DNA of 64,000 nucleotides from Trichodelitschia bisporula (Eukaryota; Ascomycota; Dothideomycetes; Phaeotrichales; Phaeotrichaceae): NCBI GenBank assembly GCA_010356995.1, contig ML996714.1, positions 44,267 to 108,266 of the forward strand, read 5' to 3'. Shown piece by piece: positions 54,363 to 64,000 of this stretch (position 1 is its first letter; each line of letters starts with the position of its first letter). The notes under the pieces were generated by a model. It saw only the letters and a program-made list of their open reading frames with translations, ran no database searches and was not told where the DNA came from. The position numbers and the translations under genes were made by a program.

Positions 54363-56010
54363 GGCTGCGGCGATTTCGCGAAAACAGGCGCTAAAAGCTG
54401 GGAGTGAAGGCGAAGTGAAGGCGAAGACGGCAGTAAACGCAAAGGCAAGTCAAACGCTAAGCAACAAAGCTAACAGGGACACAGAGGCTAAAGAATCCCG
54501 CCTCCAAACCTCGCAGCCGCATTCAAGGCCCATATATAGGCCGCCGGGCCGGCCAGCCTCCACATGCACACCGGTCACCGCACACCATCTCGGCTGTTTC
54601 GCACCCCCGCGCGGATCCCATGCGTGGTGGCGGTCCCGGTGCGCTGCCTCGGGGACAGGCCGTGCGCTTTTATTGCGCGATATTGTGGGGTGGTCGTTAC
54701 GGCCGGAGGGGCGGTGCGGGAGGTATGAGGTCAACGGGTGGAGGGTGGGAGGTGAGGGCGGATGATACTGTGGCGTCGCAAGGCTATCGTGACAGCTTCC
54801 CGGCCGGACGTTTCGAGTCCAGCACAAAACAGCCGATCTGCGCGAGACGACGCCGGAAATAAGCATCAACCCTCAACCTCAATCACAGCCGCGGCCGCTC
54901 ACATGCTTCTGTCACCGCCTCAAAACCGCGGACAACTATAATCGCAGAACCGCACGATCAGCTCCCAATTCCAAACGATGGATTGCCCAACCCACGATCC
55001 AGTCCCCAATCCCAAACCCCCAGCAGCATCCAGACGTCAGACCCGTTCGACCGATTCCAAATGGGGCCGTTAGCGCGAAGGCGGCAATATACACTCTACC
55101 GCCAACCCCAACCCGTGGTCGTACTCAAACTGACAGGTATATTGTGTTCGCGCGGGACACGTGGCGCCCATGTGCGTGTCGCAGGGAACCGAGGTTCGCT
55201 GGGGAGCAGCTGAAATAGGATGCGGTTTATAGGGATGAATGAGCATTTGGGGCTTATAACATGGGCGCTATATCCCTTTCGCGGAGGGAGTTCAAAGCCG
55301 TGCAGCATGTCTGAGTGTGGAGTATTCTCTGGTGCTGAAAGACTGAAGCCGGAGAGGAAGACGATCAAGGGCGTCTGTGAAACAAATTGAAGTTGTCATG
55401 CTCCTGTGCCTCTAGAAGGCGGCGGGTGTATTCGCTGCATCTGCTATCATGATTCCCAGGTAGTAGCAAGTAACGTGTTCAGTGATTGTTCAAGCAAAGT
55501 GTTCATGACGGGAAGATGTCAGTGGCGACGAGATCCTTTTCCTGGGGGTTACATAATCCCGATGTGCGACAACGACAGCTCATCCTCCTTCCCCAGCACC
55601 TTAACAACATCATATTGCTATGCGCTTCGATGTCGTTGTCTATTTGCATAGGGACATGCACAAGTTCTTGAACACCGCTAGATTCTCATTTTGGATGAGA
55701 GTTTACAGCTAAAAAATGCCCCTGCCATCGACACTTTACACACCACCTCCAGATCCCAAGCTCTTCCCTGCAACATAGACATATCTCCCTTCAGCTTTGT
55801 AGTCACCTTGTATTCCACTCTTCTTCTGCACCCATTCTAGTCCTCTATCATAGAGCTAACACACATGTAGCACTCACAGCACCATAAAAGACACTCAACT
55901 AGCCTGCCAAAAAGTCCACTCCGTCCTAGCGCTTGGCAACCGCTTACACATCCTCACTCACCCTTCCGCCCGCCACCAGCTGGACCAAACGCTCACCGGC
56001 AAAAAGAGTC
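54363..56010. other. Long intergenic region; no supported gene
   Basis: Upstream flank of the DUF3712 gene and downstream flank of tRNA-Asp (minus strand). Frames are short and random. TATATAGG near 54532 and GCAATATACAC near 55085 are the only TATA-like sites noticed. Confidence 0.5.
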
Positions 56011-56081
56011 TCTCCCGCCGGGAATCGAACCCGGGCCGTCCGCGTGACAAGCGGAAATCATGACCACTAGACTACGGAAGA
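56011..56081 (-). tRNA. tRNA-Asp (GTC)
   Basis: On the minus strand the 71-nt sequence starts TCTTCCG and ends CGGGAGA, forming a 7-bp acceptor stem with one T-G pair. It contains the A-box-like TAGTCTAGTGGTCA, an anticodon arm CCGC-TTGTCAC-GCGG with anticodon GTC (56048-56046), and the B-box GGTTCGATTCC. No intron. It cannot be anything but tRNA-Asp by anticodon. Confidence 0.97.
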
Positions 56082-56627
56082 TGGGCGAGCTGTGCTCGTC
56101 GTAGTGTGGTGAAAGGAGGTTTCGGGAGGGTACTTATATACTGTGCTTTGTGGATATGGGACTGGGGCGCGCAGCGGTTGGTTAGGGATTGGGGTGGGCT
56201 AGGGGATGAGTGTGATGTTCATTCCATGTGAGCTCCATCAAGGCTAGATGGCCGCCTTTTTGAGCTTACTCTTATGACAGGATCGCCTATAACTTTATTG
56301 TCGATACTCAGATTGGGCCGAAGACAATTCTCGCTTCGGTCTTCTTCTCGAGCAATATTTGGCATCCCCGTTGAGGTTGCTCCTTCTATGATTCGAAGCG
56401 TAACGGAAACGCTGGGTCAGGGCCGCACTTTCCAAACTTCAGATCTTGCCAACATGGAGGAGCATATGCATCTGCTTCTCTACTCCTTCATCCACACTCC
56501 CCACACTCTTCATCACCACGCAACTCAAGTGTCAATATAATTTTCCATCTTTTTGGACCATTGTCACTCCACCCACTATCATTCCTGTATCATAGCACAA
56601 CACCACCTTCACTCCCGTCATATAGCT
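56082..56627. other. Intergenic; no supported gene
   Basis: Between tRNA-Asp and the next gene. The frame 56274-56540 has no convincing features. Part of it will be promoter of the gene starting at 56628. Confidence 0.5.
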
Positions 56628-57633
56628 ATGAGTCCATCAAGCCCGTCCAGCCTTCAGACCAACCTCACCTTCAAGAAAGTCCCCTGCCCCCGCCTCGACC
56701 AACCAAAAATCTCAGCCCTCAATTTCTCTGGCCTCTCACCGACTTCCTCCTCTGAGTTCACACGCCCCTCACGTATATCAAACAGCAACATCTAACCCCC
56801 CAGGACCGACGGCATCTGCATTCACCTCCCCCTCAGCTTCAAGGCCAACCACCTAGCACAAGACCGGCGAACACTACTCACGCAAGCCATCCGAACCGCA
56901 GCCTATTGGTACGGCGACAGCGCTGACCCCGTGGTGCACTTCTCTCGTCTCCTGTTCGGCAACGAAAACGTGGATGTGTATCTCATCCGGGAGGATGCGT
57001 TCCACCGCACGGTGGAACATCTAAAAGAGCTTCTTGAGGTAGCTGGCATGGAGTATGAGGTGTTCCTGATTGGGGAGGAGCCGCATGATGTCCCGGTGCC
57101 AGCGTGGCCGCGGCATGTGAACGCGTGGCCGAGATGGGAGCTAGATCGAGAGCCTGACCCGGAGATAGGGCGTGTGGAGAGAGGGCCTTTTCAGTGGGAG
57201 ACTGGGGAGTCGGAGCTGGAGCGCTTCAATCACATGGTTCAGCTTGAGGAACAGAAACCCAAGTCGGAGAATGCCAGAGACCGTATGAAGGCGGCACTTC
57301 GTCGGCTGGGATACCACGCACTGTTGTATGAGGACTGTGGTCATTGCGAGGAGGAGATGGAGGTTGAGGGAGCGTCCGGCAGCGAGTCGGGGACGGCTGC
57401 GGTGGGTTATTTGCGAGGCTGAGGTCTTAGCTGGTGTATTGCGAGTGCTGACAGGTTCACAGAGCGCGACTACATCTACCATCGAAGTGTCTTTAGGAGA
57501 AGATGAGGGTTTTAAAAATCTTACGCCTTTGAGCGATTCGACGCTTCGCTCCTTCTTCGGCGAAATGAACTGCTTTGAGTCTAGACTCCGAGCAGCTCTG
57601 CTTGATATTGCCGCCGAGATCTGGTCGCGTTGA
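56628..57633 (+). CDS. Hypothetical three-exon fungal protein, 298 residues
   Basis: Exons 56628-56755, 56804-57401 and 57463-57633 join in phase. Intron 1 (48 nt) has a clear end (CATCTAACCCCCCAG) but a weak 5-prime site (GTTCAC). Intron 2 (61 nt) has GTGGGT and GTGCTGAC...CACAG. Exon 2 is well formed: TDGICIHLPLSFKANHLAQD, TAAYWYGDSADPVVHFSRLL, EDAFHRTVEHLKELLEVAGM. Exon 3 ends FESRLRAALLDIAAEIWSR. The protein is acidic and probably soluble. No known family is recognised. The 5-prime exon is the least certain part. Confidence 0.55.
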
Positions 57634-60030
57634 TAAGACGATTTAAGACGGCGAGACCCAGCGCATTTTGTCCATAGTTGGATAGGAAAATGATTCTTCC
57701 CACGCTTTATGTGCAATGGTCGTAACCGGGCAGTTTGCACCAACTTCGTGAGCATACTCCGACACGAGGCTAACGCGGTTCCCGAGGCCCTGTCTAGTCA
57801 TATAGAGCACAACCGCTTTAAAAAGCAAATCCGGAGCCGGGAATGCAGGAATGGGCTAAGTGGGCTATGAGGGACGGCGTTGAGCTGCAAATGCGGCACT
57901 GGGCCAAGTCGGTGGTAAACGCAACGGGCAGCAGATAGTGATATTCTCCGTCGCTCGCGTCAAGTGCCCGATCAACGTAACTGGGCCTCCATCGTCGGTC
58001 TCAGCCGCGCTGTCCCTCGCTCCCAGAACTGAAGTGCAGCTGCGTCTGGCCAGCATCCCCGTCGTCGAAACTGTAAGGCTCGATCCAGTGCCAGCAAAGC
58101 TCACACCACCTTATCCACACCTACAAAACTCCCTCACTGCTGTAATGTGCTCACTAAACACCAACACGCTCCACCCGGCCGTCACCGCCTCAAACAAGAC
58201 AACTATCAGCATATTCTCTAAAGCCCTCTTCACCCTCCGAAATAAGTACTACACCGCCGGAAGCAAGTACGCCCGAGGCGAGCCTCTGCGCTGGCCAGGC
58301 CAGCAAGGCACAGCAACTACACCACGCATGGCAACACCCAAGGCATTCGATCCGCCCCGGGCAACATACTCTGAGACAATCCTCCGGGATTCCATTTCCC
58401 ATAAAAGCGACGCGACTCATTCTCGCATTAACTCGCATCCAGACAAGGGGTGTGTGAGGAAAACATTGCCCATGCCTAGGCAGCTCAACGAGTAAAGAGA
58501 GTACATGACTTTTGCCCAGCACTCACAGCCTTGCTTCGAAATCCAAATCGAGGCGGCGTTGATTGGCTAATTTCCCACAACTGCCGTAGCAGATAAGCCA
58601 GCAACGAATCATGCAAGTGAGAGTCACAAATGATGTAACCCTCATACTCTTGAATTGCAATCATTACTTCCGAATGCTCCTCATACCATACTCTTCCATA
58701 CCGCTCGGTCGGTTGCCCCTCCCGATCCAACCTCCTAACGGCCCGCACATCCATCCGCGTCCGTGCACGCTAAAGCCCCCCACCAAGAACCCGGTACTCC
58801 GGACCCCGGGACCCGATCGACAAAGATTACGAACTTCCCCCCCCGTCGCGCTCATGCGCACGTGGCTCCACAATCCGCTACGTTAGTTCCCGTCCTCCCG
58901 TCGGGAGATCCCGGGGTTCGAGACCGATACGAGCTGGACGAAAAAAACGGGCTTGCGCATAAAATGGGAGATTCCAACGGCCGCGACGGGCGCTTGGGAA
59001 AATAAGGCTCAGTATTTTTTCGACGTTTGGAGTGGATGGCTGGGGATTTGCTTTCGGAGGATATGGGCTGTGTGGTTGGTAGTGGACCCGTGCGCGACGC
59101 GGGGCAACTAGGGGGCTGTGACTAAGTTGGTGCCGGGCGGGGAAGGTGCGGCTCAGTGTGATTTCTGAACGGTAAGTACGCAACCGCTCATGTGCCGCAG
59201 CACACGGGATGCTACAGTACAGGATGCCTCCTCTTGTTCAGGCGCCATAAGGCGGGATCGGGTGTTTGCTGTATTCTGTCTAGATGGGTCTAGAGCACGG
59301 ACCTAACTGGGGGATGACCGGCTTGGCGTGGAGGAGCGGGGCTGTGTTCGTTTCTGGGGTGTCGGCGTCGTGCAGGGTGGTCCATGCCATTAATAATCCT
59401 AAGTGGGTGATAAGGCAGATGGTGGCCTAGGGGAGAAGAGGCTGAAGATAGGGATAGTTGTTGCTAGTGGATAATGATCGCGTATGGGAGGCAGGCTGCC
59501 GGTTTGGAGTTCAGGATGGGTTTCGCTGTGAGTGGAAATGGACGTGATGGAAGGGTTCAGCTGCGCGGGAAGAGATGACTCATGAGGATCTGTGCTGTGT
59601 AACAAAGTGGAGTAATTGCTTTATTCAGACGTGCTCGGAGTGGGGTTGAGGTGATGGGGTTGTTTGACCAAAGAGGGATTCTGCCACAGCGGCGGTCAGA
59701 GACACGCACTGGTGAAATACCAATACAATTTTGCAAAGAGATTCGCTAAGGGTATTCACATTTCGAATCTGGACAACGTATGGAGGTGGAGCAGAAGGAG
59801 ACTCATAAATCGACGGCAGATGGTGACTGACTCAGCCTCATACTGCAACGACAACGTGCTCAAGGGAAAGTTGTGAGCAATCAATAATAGGAGCAAGGCA
59901 AAAGACAAATAAGAAGCACCTCGGAAAGGAGAACTTGCCAGCCAAGCGGTATAACACACTGAGGAATACATGACAAGGAAAACGTATGGGTGCGGTCCAA
60001 GACACACGTTGACCTCAAGGGGAGAAAGGA
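57634..60030. other. Intergenic; weak frames only
   Basis: The best candidate is a plus-strand frame with ATG at 58145, ending at 58495 (116 residues, basic, containing SIFSKALFTLRNKYYTAGSK), but nothing supports expression. A B-box-like GGGGTTCGAGACC at about 58912-58924 is not part of a foldable tRNA. The rest, to 60030, is empty. Confidence 0.45.
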
Positions 60031-61275
60031 TCACACAGCATTAGCATCCCGATAATGTCCAATGAGGACATCCATATATTGCGGATCGACGTTGCCAAAA
60101 TGATAGACCTTGACATTGTGCTCCACGGTGTAGATCTTGCGGAAATGGATCCGGGACATCTCATGCAAAGACCCATAGCCGTCGCGTGGAATCACTTTGA
60201 TGGAAGAGCGCATCCCTTGCTCGTAGGGGCGCGGATATTCCTCCGGCTGCGGATCCGGTTCGGTGTGGGTAAAAATAATGGAGTGGTTTGCCTTGACAAC
60301 ACCGTGCTTAGCCACTCCGCGGTAATCATATGTGTTTATAGGCCTTGAAGTCAGTAAGTTGATCTTCCCGGAGCGGTGACACGACTTACAAGCAACGGCA
60401 CCAGTTTTCATCTCCTTCCTGGATGACGACGAACCAACGTATTTTGGCATGGACATCTTCGCCGAACCTAGCATCTCGGGTGATGGAGGTTCCCCTTCTC
60501 ATCTGTGTCGACCCGCTGGGCTCAAACCAGAGGATCTTGAAGACACAGCCCGGAACAAAGAATGTGGATCCGGGTCGGTAGACGCGGTACGCTGCATCCG
60601 TATCAGAAAATGAATGGTATATGGGTGAAAGGAGAGACACATACAAGGATCCAATACTTCGTACTCCCCGCCAGTTCCTCCTATGTGAGTTGGTGGAGGA
60701 CGAGGTGGAGGAGGGGGCATTGACTGTGCATGCGTTTTGAGTCAGTGATAGCGTACCCGGCTTATATGGCGTGGGAATACTCACGGCGTAGTGTGTGCCT
60801 GTGCCTTGATCAGACTGGGCATTGGGTTGCCAATGGCCCTGCCTCGACACTTCAACATTGTTGTGGGAGTTCTCTACCTGGGTCTGTTGGGCATATGCCT
60901 GAGTATGCGGTTGATTCCCATAACCTTGAGACGTCGTGGTGTACGCTGGCTCGTTATTGTAGTACTCGAGTCTCTGCGCGTCGTGGGCATTGTACTCGGC
61001 CTGTCCTGGCTGCGAAACTACGGGAAGTGCCCTTGGAACAGTACTGCCGCCGTATATGCTTAGTCAAAGAACAAGCAGAATGGAGCGAAGGATCAGTAAA
61101 ATCACCTATCCGCTTGATACCCCGCTGCCTGCGCAAAGGCGGCTTGCTCGGCTTCCTGATCATATGAACTTTGCGGAATCCAGCGTTGGTACCGATAGGA
61201 ATAGAAAATGTAGATCTGCCGACTTGTGTCCCAGTAGTAATTTCTGTTCTCAGTCGTGGCAGCGGGCTCCGACAT
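60031..61275 (-). CDS. DUF6590-domain fungal protein
   Basis: Five exons, 61275-61106, 61058-60785, 60723-60645, 60591-60390 and 60343-60031, all in phase with 46-61-nt introns, give 345 residues. The N-terminal 150 residues are Tyr/Gln/Asn-rich and disordered (NRNYYWDTSRQIYIFY, GNQPHTQAYAQQTQ), followed by a Pro run and THIGGTGGEYEVLDP. The domain then reads RPGSTFFVPGCVFKILWFEP, KIRWFVVIQEG, CLPINTYDYRGVAKHGVVKA, HSIIFTH, IKVIPRDGYGSLHEMSRIHF, and KIYTVEHNVKVYHFGNV, which match the DUF6590 pattern as I recall it. These proteins are confined to fungi; function is unknown. The splice that adds Pro-Ile-Asn-Thr-Tyr restores the domain's most conserved loop. Confidence 0.8.
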
Positions 61276-62448
61276 AGCGTCGGCTGTAGGTTAGATGTAG
61301 GTCAGGAATTCGGGAAGGAGACACCAATCATCTGCAGAACTAGTACCCGAAGCCTGAATCCGGGCGTTGCCTGACTCCCTTCTTTTATGCACGGCTTCGT
61401 CAAATTGCTTTCACAGAGCCGCATGCCTAATGGGGCAAGCTGTGCAGCTGGGTTAACTTCGCATGCGCATCAAGTGCATTCGTGGACGGCAATGATTGAG
61501 TATCCTCGGCATGCATCGCCGGCCATGACAGCACGGGATTGCCGTACATGACCTGAGGCTTGCTCCTCCGGCCCTTACTCGCCCGACGTGCATGGCGGAG
61601 TGCAGCGAAAGTCTGGGAAGAAAGTTGCAGGTCGAGATGGCAGGTGATGCTATGTAGATATCGTACGGCGGAAACCGTGCTGGGCACAATCTGCATCCTA
61701 GGCGGGGCAATACAGGATAGATAGAGTAAAGGGTGGGGTAAGCTGTAGGCGATGGCGGGGTTTAGGTTGGGTCTGGCTTTTGGACAATGATGCGTAGATG
61801 AATGTCGAGGCTGCCGTGACTACTTCAACCTTGCCCTTGTCTTGGTAATGCCGGATACTCGCAGGGAAGGCGCCCCCACATACATGGGTGGGCGAAGGGA
61901 GGTTCCGTGTTACGGATGTACAGGGGTCTCTGACTCTGGTTCACTAAAATAATTTTACCGTAGAAAGACGGTGTGTATGACAACTAGGACTACTACGGTG
62001 ATGCTGCGACTGGTCTAGGAGATAGCCTCCCCCGATACCCTACATGTCTGCCAGATTCTCCCCTGCTAGGAGCAAAAGGTTAACGCAATGTATTACATAC
62101 ACCCAGTTCGATACTTAATGCTCCCTTGCGCTTACAGTAGCAGCCCCAGACACACACCACGTACGTACCGCAGTGCATTTGGACAGAGGTGTTGCCTCCT
62201 GGTCGTGCATACGGTATTTTTGCCTCTGTCAGGGCGGCAGGGCGATAACGCGGGTACTGCGGCGGTCATTACCAATAAGAAGCGTTTGCTCGCTTTGCGC
62301 TCAGCTCAGCCCCCTCCCTGCCTCATTTAAACCCTACTATTTATTCGGGAGCCCGCAATGCTTTCCTCCCTCTCTAGAACTAGCCCAACGTCACGCCCAA
62401 CTTCACGCCCAACGTTACGCTCAACGTCACGCCTTCGCAGCTCCCGGA
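61276..62448. other. Intergenic / 5-prime region of next gene
   Basis: No gene is supported on either strand. Short direct repeats ACGCCCAACGTCACG (about 62381-62430) sit just before the next frame and may be in its untranslated leader or in an unmodelled first exon. Confidence 0.4.
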
Positions 62449-63495
62449 ATGCCATTACGATGGCTCTACAGCTGGTCCAGCCCCTTTCACCGAGAACACG
62501 TCGCACCCTCCCCACAAACTGCTTCAAGACAAGAAGTTCCAACCGATCTTGGCCCAGAGCTCCTGACCCTTCTTGGGCCAGAGCTACTGGCCCTCCTTGG
62601 GCGCCAAAAATCTTACCTCACTGAAGTTATACCCAAACGGATTCGCCTCACTGACCTCCGTACGCAATATGGCATCCAAAGAGGCCACTATGAGGAAATG
62701 CGGCGCAAACATGCCGCAACGGACTCCGGCGAAGTTCCAGGTTCTTTGGCTGGATCAAGTGAAAGCGAGAAATTCCACGTGTTCCTATTGACCCTCGAAG
62801 CGGAGATCCGAGAAGTGGAAAATAAAATCCGCGTTGCAGAGTCCGATATTTCACCCGTGGATGAGCGGCTCGCTGTCATGCTGAAGAACGTTCCGCTGCC
62901 TCCTAAAACCGGCTCTGGAGATCACCCTGTGGTACCCGAGCTCGTCAAAGAGCTCTACCGCGCCGAAGGACAGGCCACAATGTACCGCGAGACGCTGTAT
63001 ACCCTCAAAGGTGATCACGCTTCCGAGCTGTCCCAGAGGGAATTCCGCAAAGACCAGTCTCTGGCAGTCGATCCGCCGGACCACGAATTTCTTGCGACCT
63101 ATCTTGAGGAGCTCGCCAAAGCATACGCCAGCCTCGAAGCAGCTCAAAATCGGGCGGAGATGCTTAGGAAGCAATGTCTGGAACAGAAGATCCCATTCCG
63201 CGACGACCGGCAGTTTCACCACCAAGAGTACCTTATCGACTTTGCAACCAGCATCGAAATCGACTTGTTAAAGCAAGCCACAGCTCGTTCTAAAGCGATG
63301 CATTCAAAAAAGCCTTTCGAAGAGACTCTCAGTGGTTACATGAACATCGACTCACGGGTCAGCTCCTGGCTTGCGAGCACGCTCCGAGATCCTGGTCTTA
63401 CCTTCGATTCCTTTGCACCTCCCCCTTCGGAGCGCTTAGTCGAATCACCAAGCCTATTTGAGGAATCTCGCACCCCAAGTGCGACGTCTCTATGA
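62449..63495 (+). CDS. Hypothetical coiled-coil protein, 348 residues or longer
   Basis: A single frame from the ATG at 62449. The frame stays open upstream to 62173 but with a GTG and unnatural HAQRYAQRHA repeats, so the true start may be here or in a separate exon. From residue about 40 the sequence is convincing: two LGPELLTLLGPELLALLG repeats, then helical stretches (RVAESDISPVDERLAVML, EFLATYLEELAKAYASLEAA, LLKQATARSKAMHSKKPFEE). The end is Ser/Pro-rich. No known domain. The poly-T tracts after the stop (63511-63537) may mark the transcript end. Confidence 0.5.
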   Translation: MPLRWLYSWSSPFHREHVAPSPQTASRQEVPTDLGPELLTLLGPELLALLGRQKSYLTEVIPKRIRLTDLRTQYGIQRGHYEEMRRKHAATDSGEVPGSLAGSSESEKFHVFLLTLEAEIREVENKIRVAESDISPVDERLAVMLKNVPLPPKTGSGDHPVVPELVKELYRAEGQATMYRETLYTLKGDHASELSQREFRKDQSLAVDPPDHEFLATYLEELAKAYASLEAAQNRAEMLRKQCLEQKIPFRDDRQFHHQEYLIDFATSIEIDLLKQATARSKAMHSKKPFEETLSGYMNIDSRVSSWLASTLRDPGLTFDSFAPPPSERLVESPSLFEESRTPSATSL

Positions 63496-64000
63496 TTTTC
63501 CTGTGGCTTGATTTTTTTTATTTTTTTATTTTTTTTAGCTTGATTACGCCCAGGCTTGTTTTAGCTAGCCGTATGGTCGGGTCTCACCACTGAAGGAGTG
63601 GGTTTGACCAATTTCTTTGGTTCTACACGGCAAAAACCCTCCCTGGAAAGGTTGAGGAAAAGCCCTGGAAGTCTTCCTTTGGAGAGGGGCATGTGAGCCC
63701 CACGCCTTCAACATATGTTTATCGTCTTTTTGTTAAAATGAAGTGTGAACTTGACTGAGTTGCTTGACTAACTAGCAGTGGGAAGTGAGCTGACTATATA
63801 CATCGCCGGGAGACGACCCCTGTCTCCTGGCTCCACTCCAGCCACCCCAGGTTGCCACCACAAATTCAACACTCCCACTCAAACTGAGGTGGATGGAAGT
63901 GCACCAACAGTGAGCTCCCACTGCTTCCCATGTCCCGGGATGGAATAAACTCCAAGGGAGACAAAAACAAGAAGGAGTTGGCAGTGTCTGGCCTCATTAA
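63496..64000. other. Downstream region to window end; no gene seen
   Basis: Starts with T-rich tracts, then unremarkable sequence. No reading frame, tRNA or terminal repeat of a transposon could be recognised; the region continues past the window. Confidence 0.4.

Noticed and set aside
58905-58930. B-box-like GGGGTTCGAGACC suggesting a tRNA
   Set aside because: No acceptor stem or A-box at a suitable distance on either strand.
1-64000. CRISPR array or transposase gene
   Set aside because: No regular direct repeats with unique spacers and no integrase, transposase or reverse transcriptase motifs were seen; the repeats present are minisatellites or duplications.

Overview
The window comes from a filamentous ascomycete (Pezizomycotina). 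The protein genes carry 42-90 nt introns with GT...CTAAC/CTGAC...AG signals. A four-exon ribosomal protein L9 gene, a tRNA-Asp(GTC), a DHX35-type DEAH helicase, an Spp1-type PHD protein and fungal-only families (DUF3712, DUF6590) all support this. Gene models were assembled by hand from reading frames plus splice signals. All family names are from memory of conserved patterns; no database search was run.

Layout. 0-8 kb: an Nse3/MAGE gene (SMC5/6 complex), a small CGH-motif protein behind a periodically repeated promoter, an Spp1/COMPASS-type PHD protein, and a repeat-rich 1106-residue protein made by splicing two long frames. 8-14.5 kb: a gene-poor accessory stretch with a possible small secreted protein, frame-broken gene remnants (one resembling the NTPase part of Crinkler-type proteins), a poly-G run and tandem duplications. 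14.5-16.6 kb: the DHX35-like helicase with very short introns. 

17.4-35.4 kb: the outstanding feature. Two very long uninterrupted genes are arranged head to head across about 1.07 kb. One encodes a 3163-residue TcA-like protein (VRP1-like region, PA14-like insertion, coiled pore region, TcB-binding end). The other encodes a 2463-residue TcB-TcC fusion (SpvB, FG-GAP-like propeller, TcdB middle regions, RHS shell, RHS core-associated end, then a private C-terminal tail). Together they form a complete bacterial-type Tc (ABC) toxin complex inside a fungal chromosome. They have no introns, while most flanking multi-domain genes do, which fits horizontal acquisition from bacteria. 

35.6-64 kb: ordinary fungal genes: an NmrA-like reductase, ribosomal protein L9, a membrane-anchored glutaredoxin, a calcineurin-like phosphoesterase, a fatty-acid-hydroxylase-like membrane protein, a secreted HExxHxxGxxD protease, a 1488-residue coiled-coil protein, a DUF3712/LEA-like protein, tRNA-Asp, an unknown three-exon gene, a five-exon DUF6590 gene and a coiled-coil hypothetical. 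Between them lie several repeats, notably a five-copy 142-bp minisatellite at about 46.4-47.1 kb.

The genes do not form one pathway. Only the two Tc genes are expected to act together: TcA as the receptor-binding and channel-forming component, TcB-TcC as the cocoon that carries and processes the C-terminal cargo.
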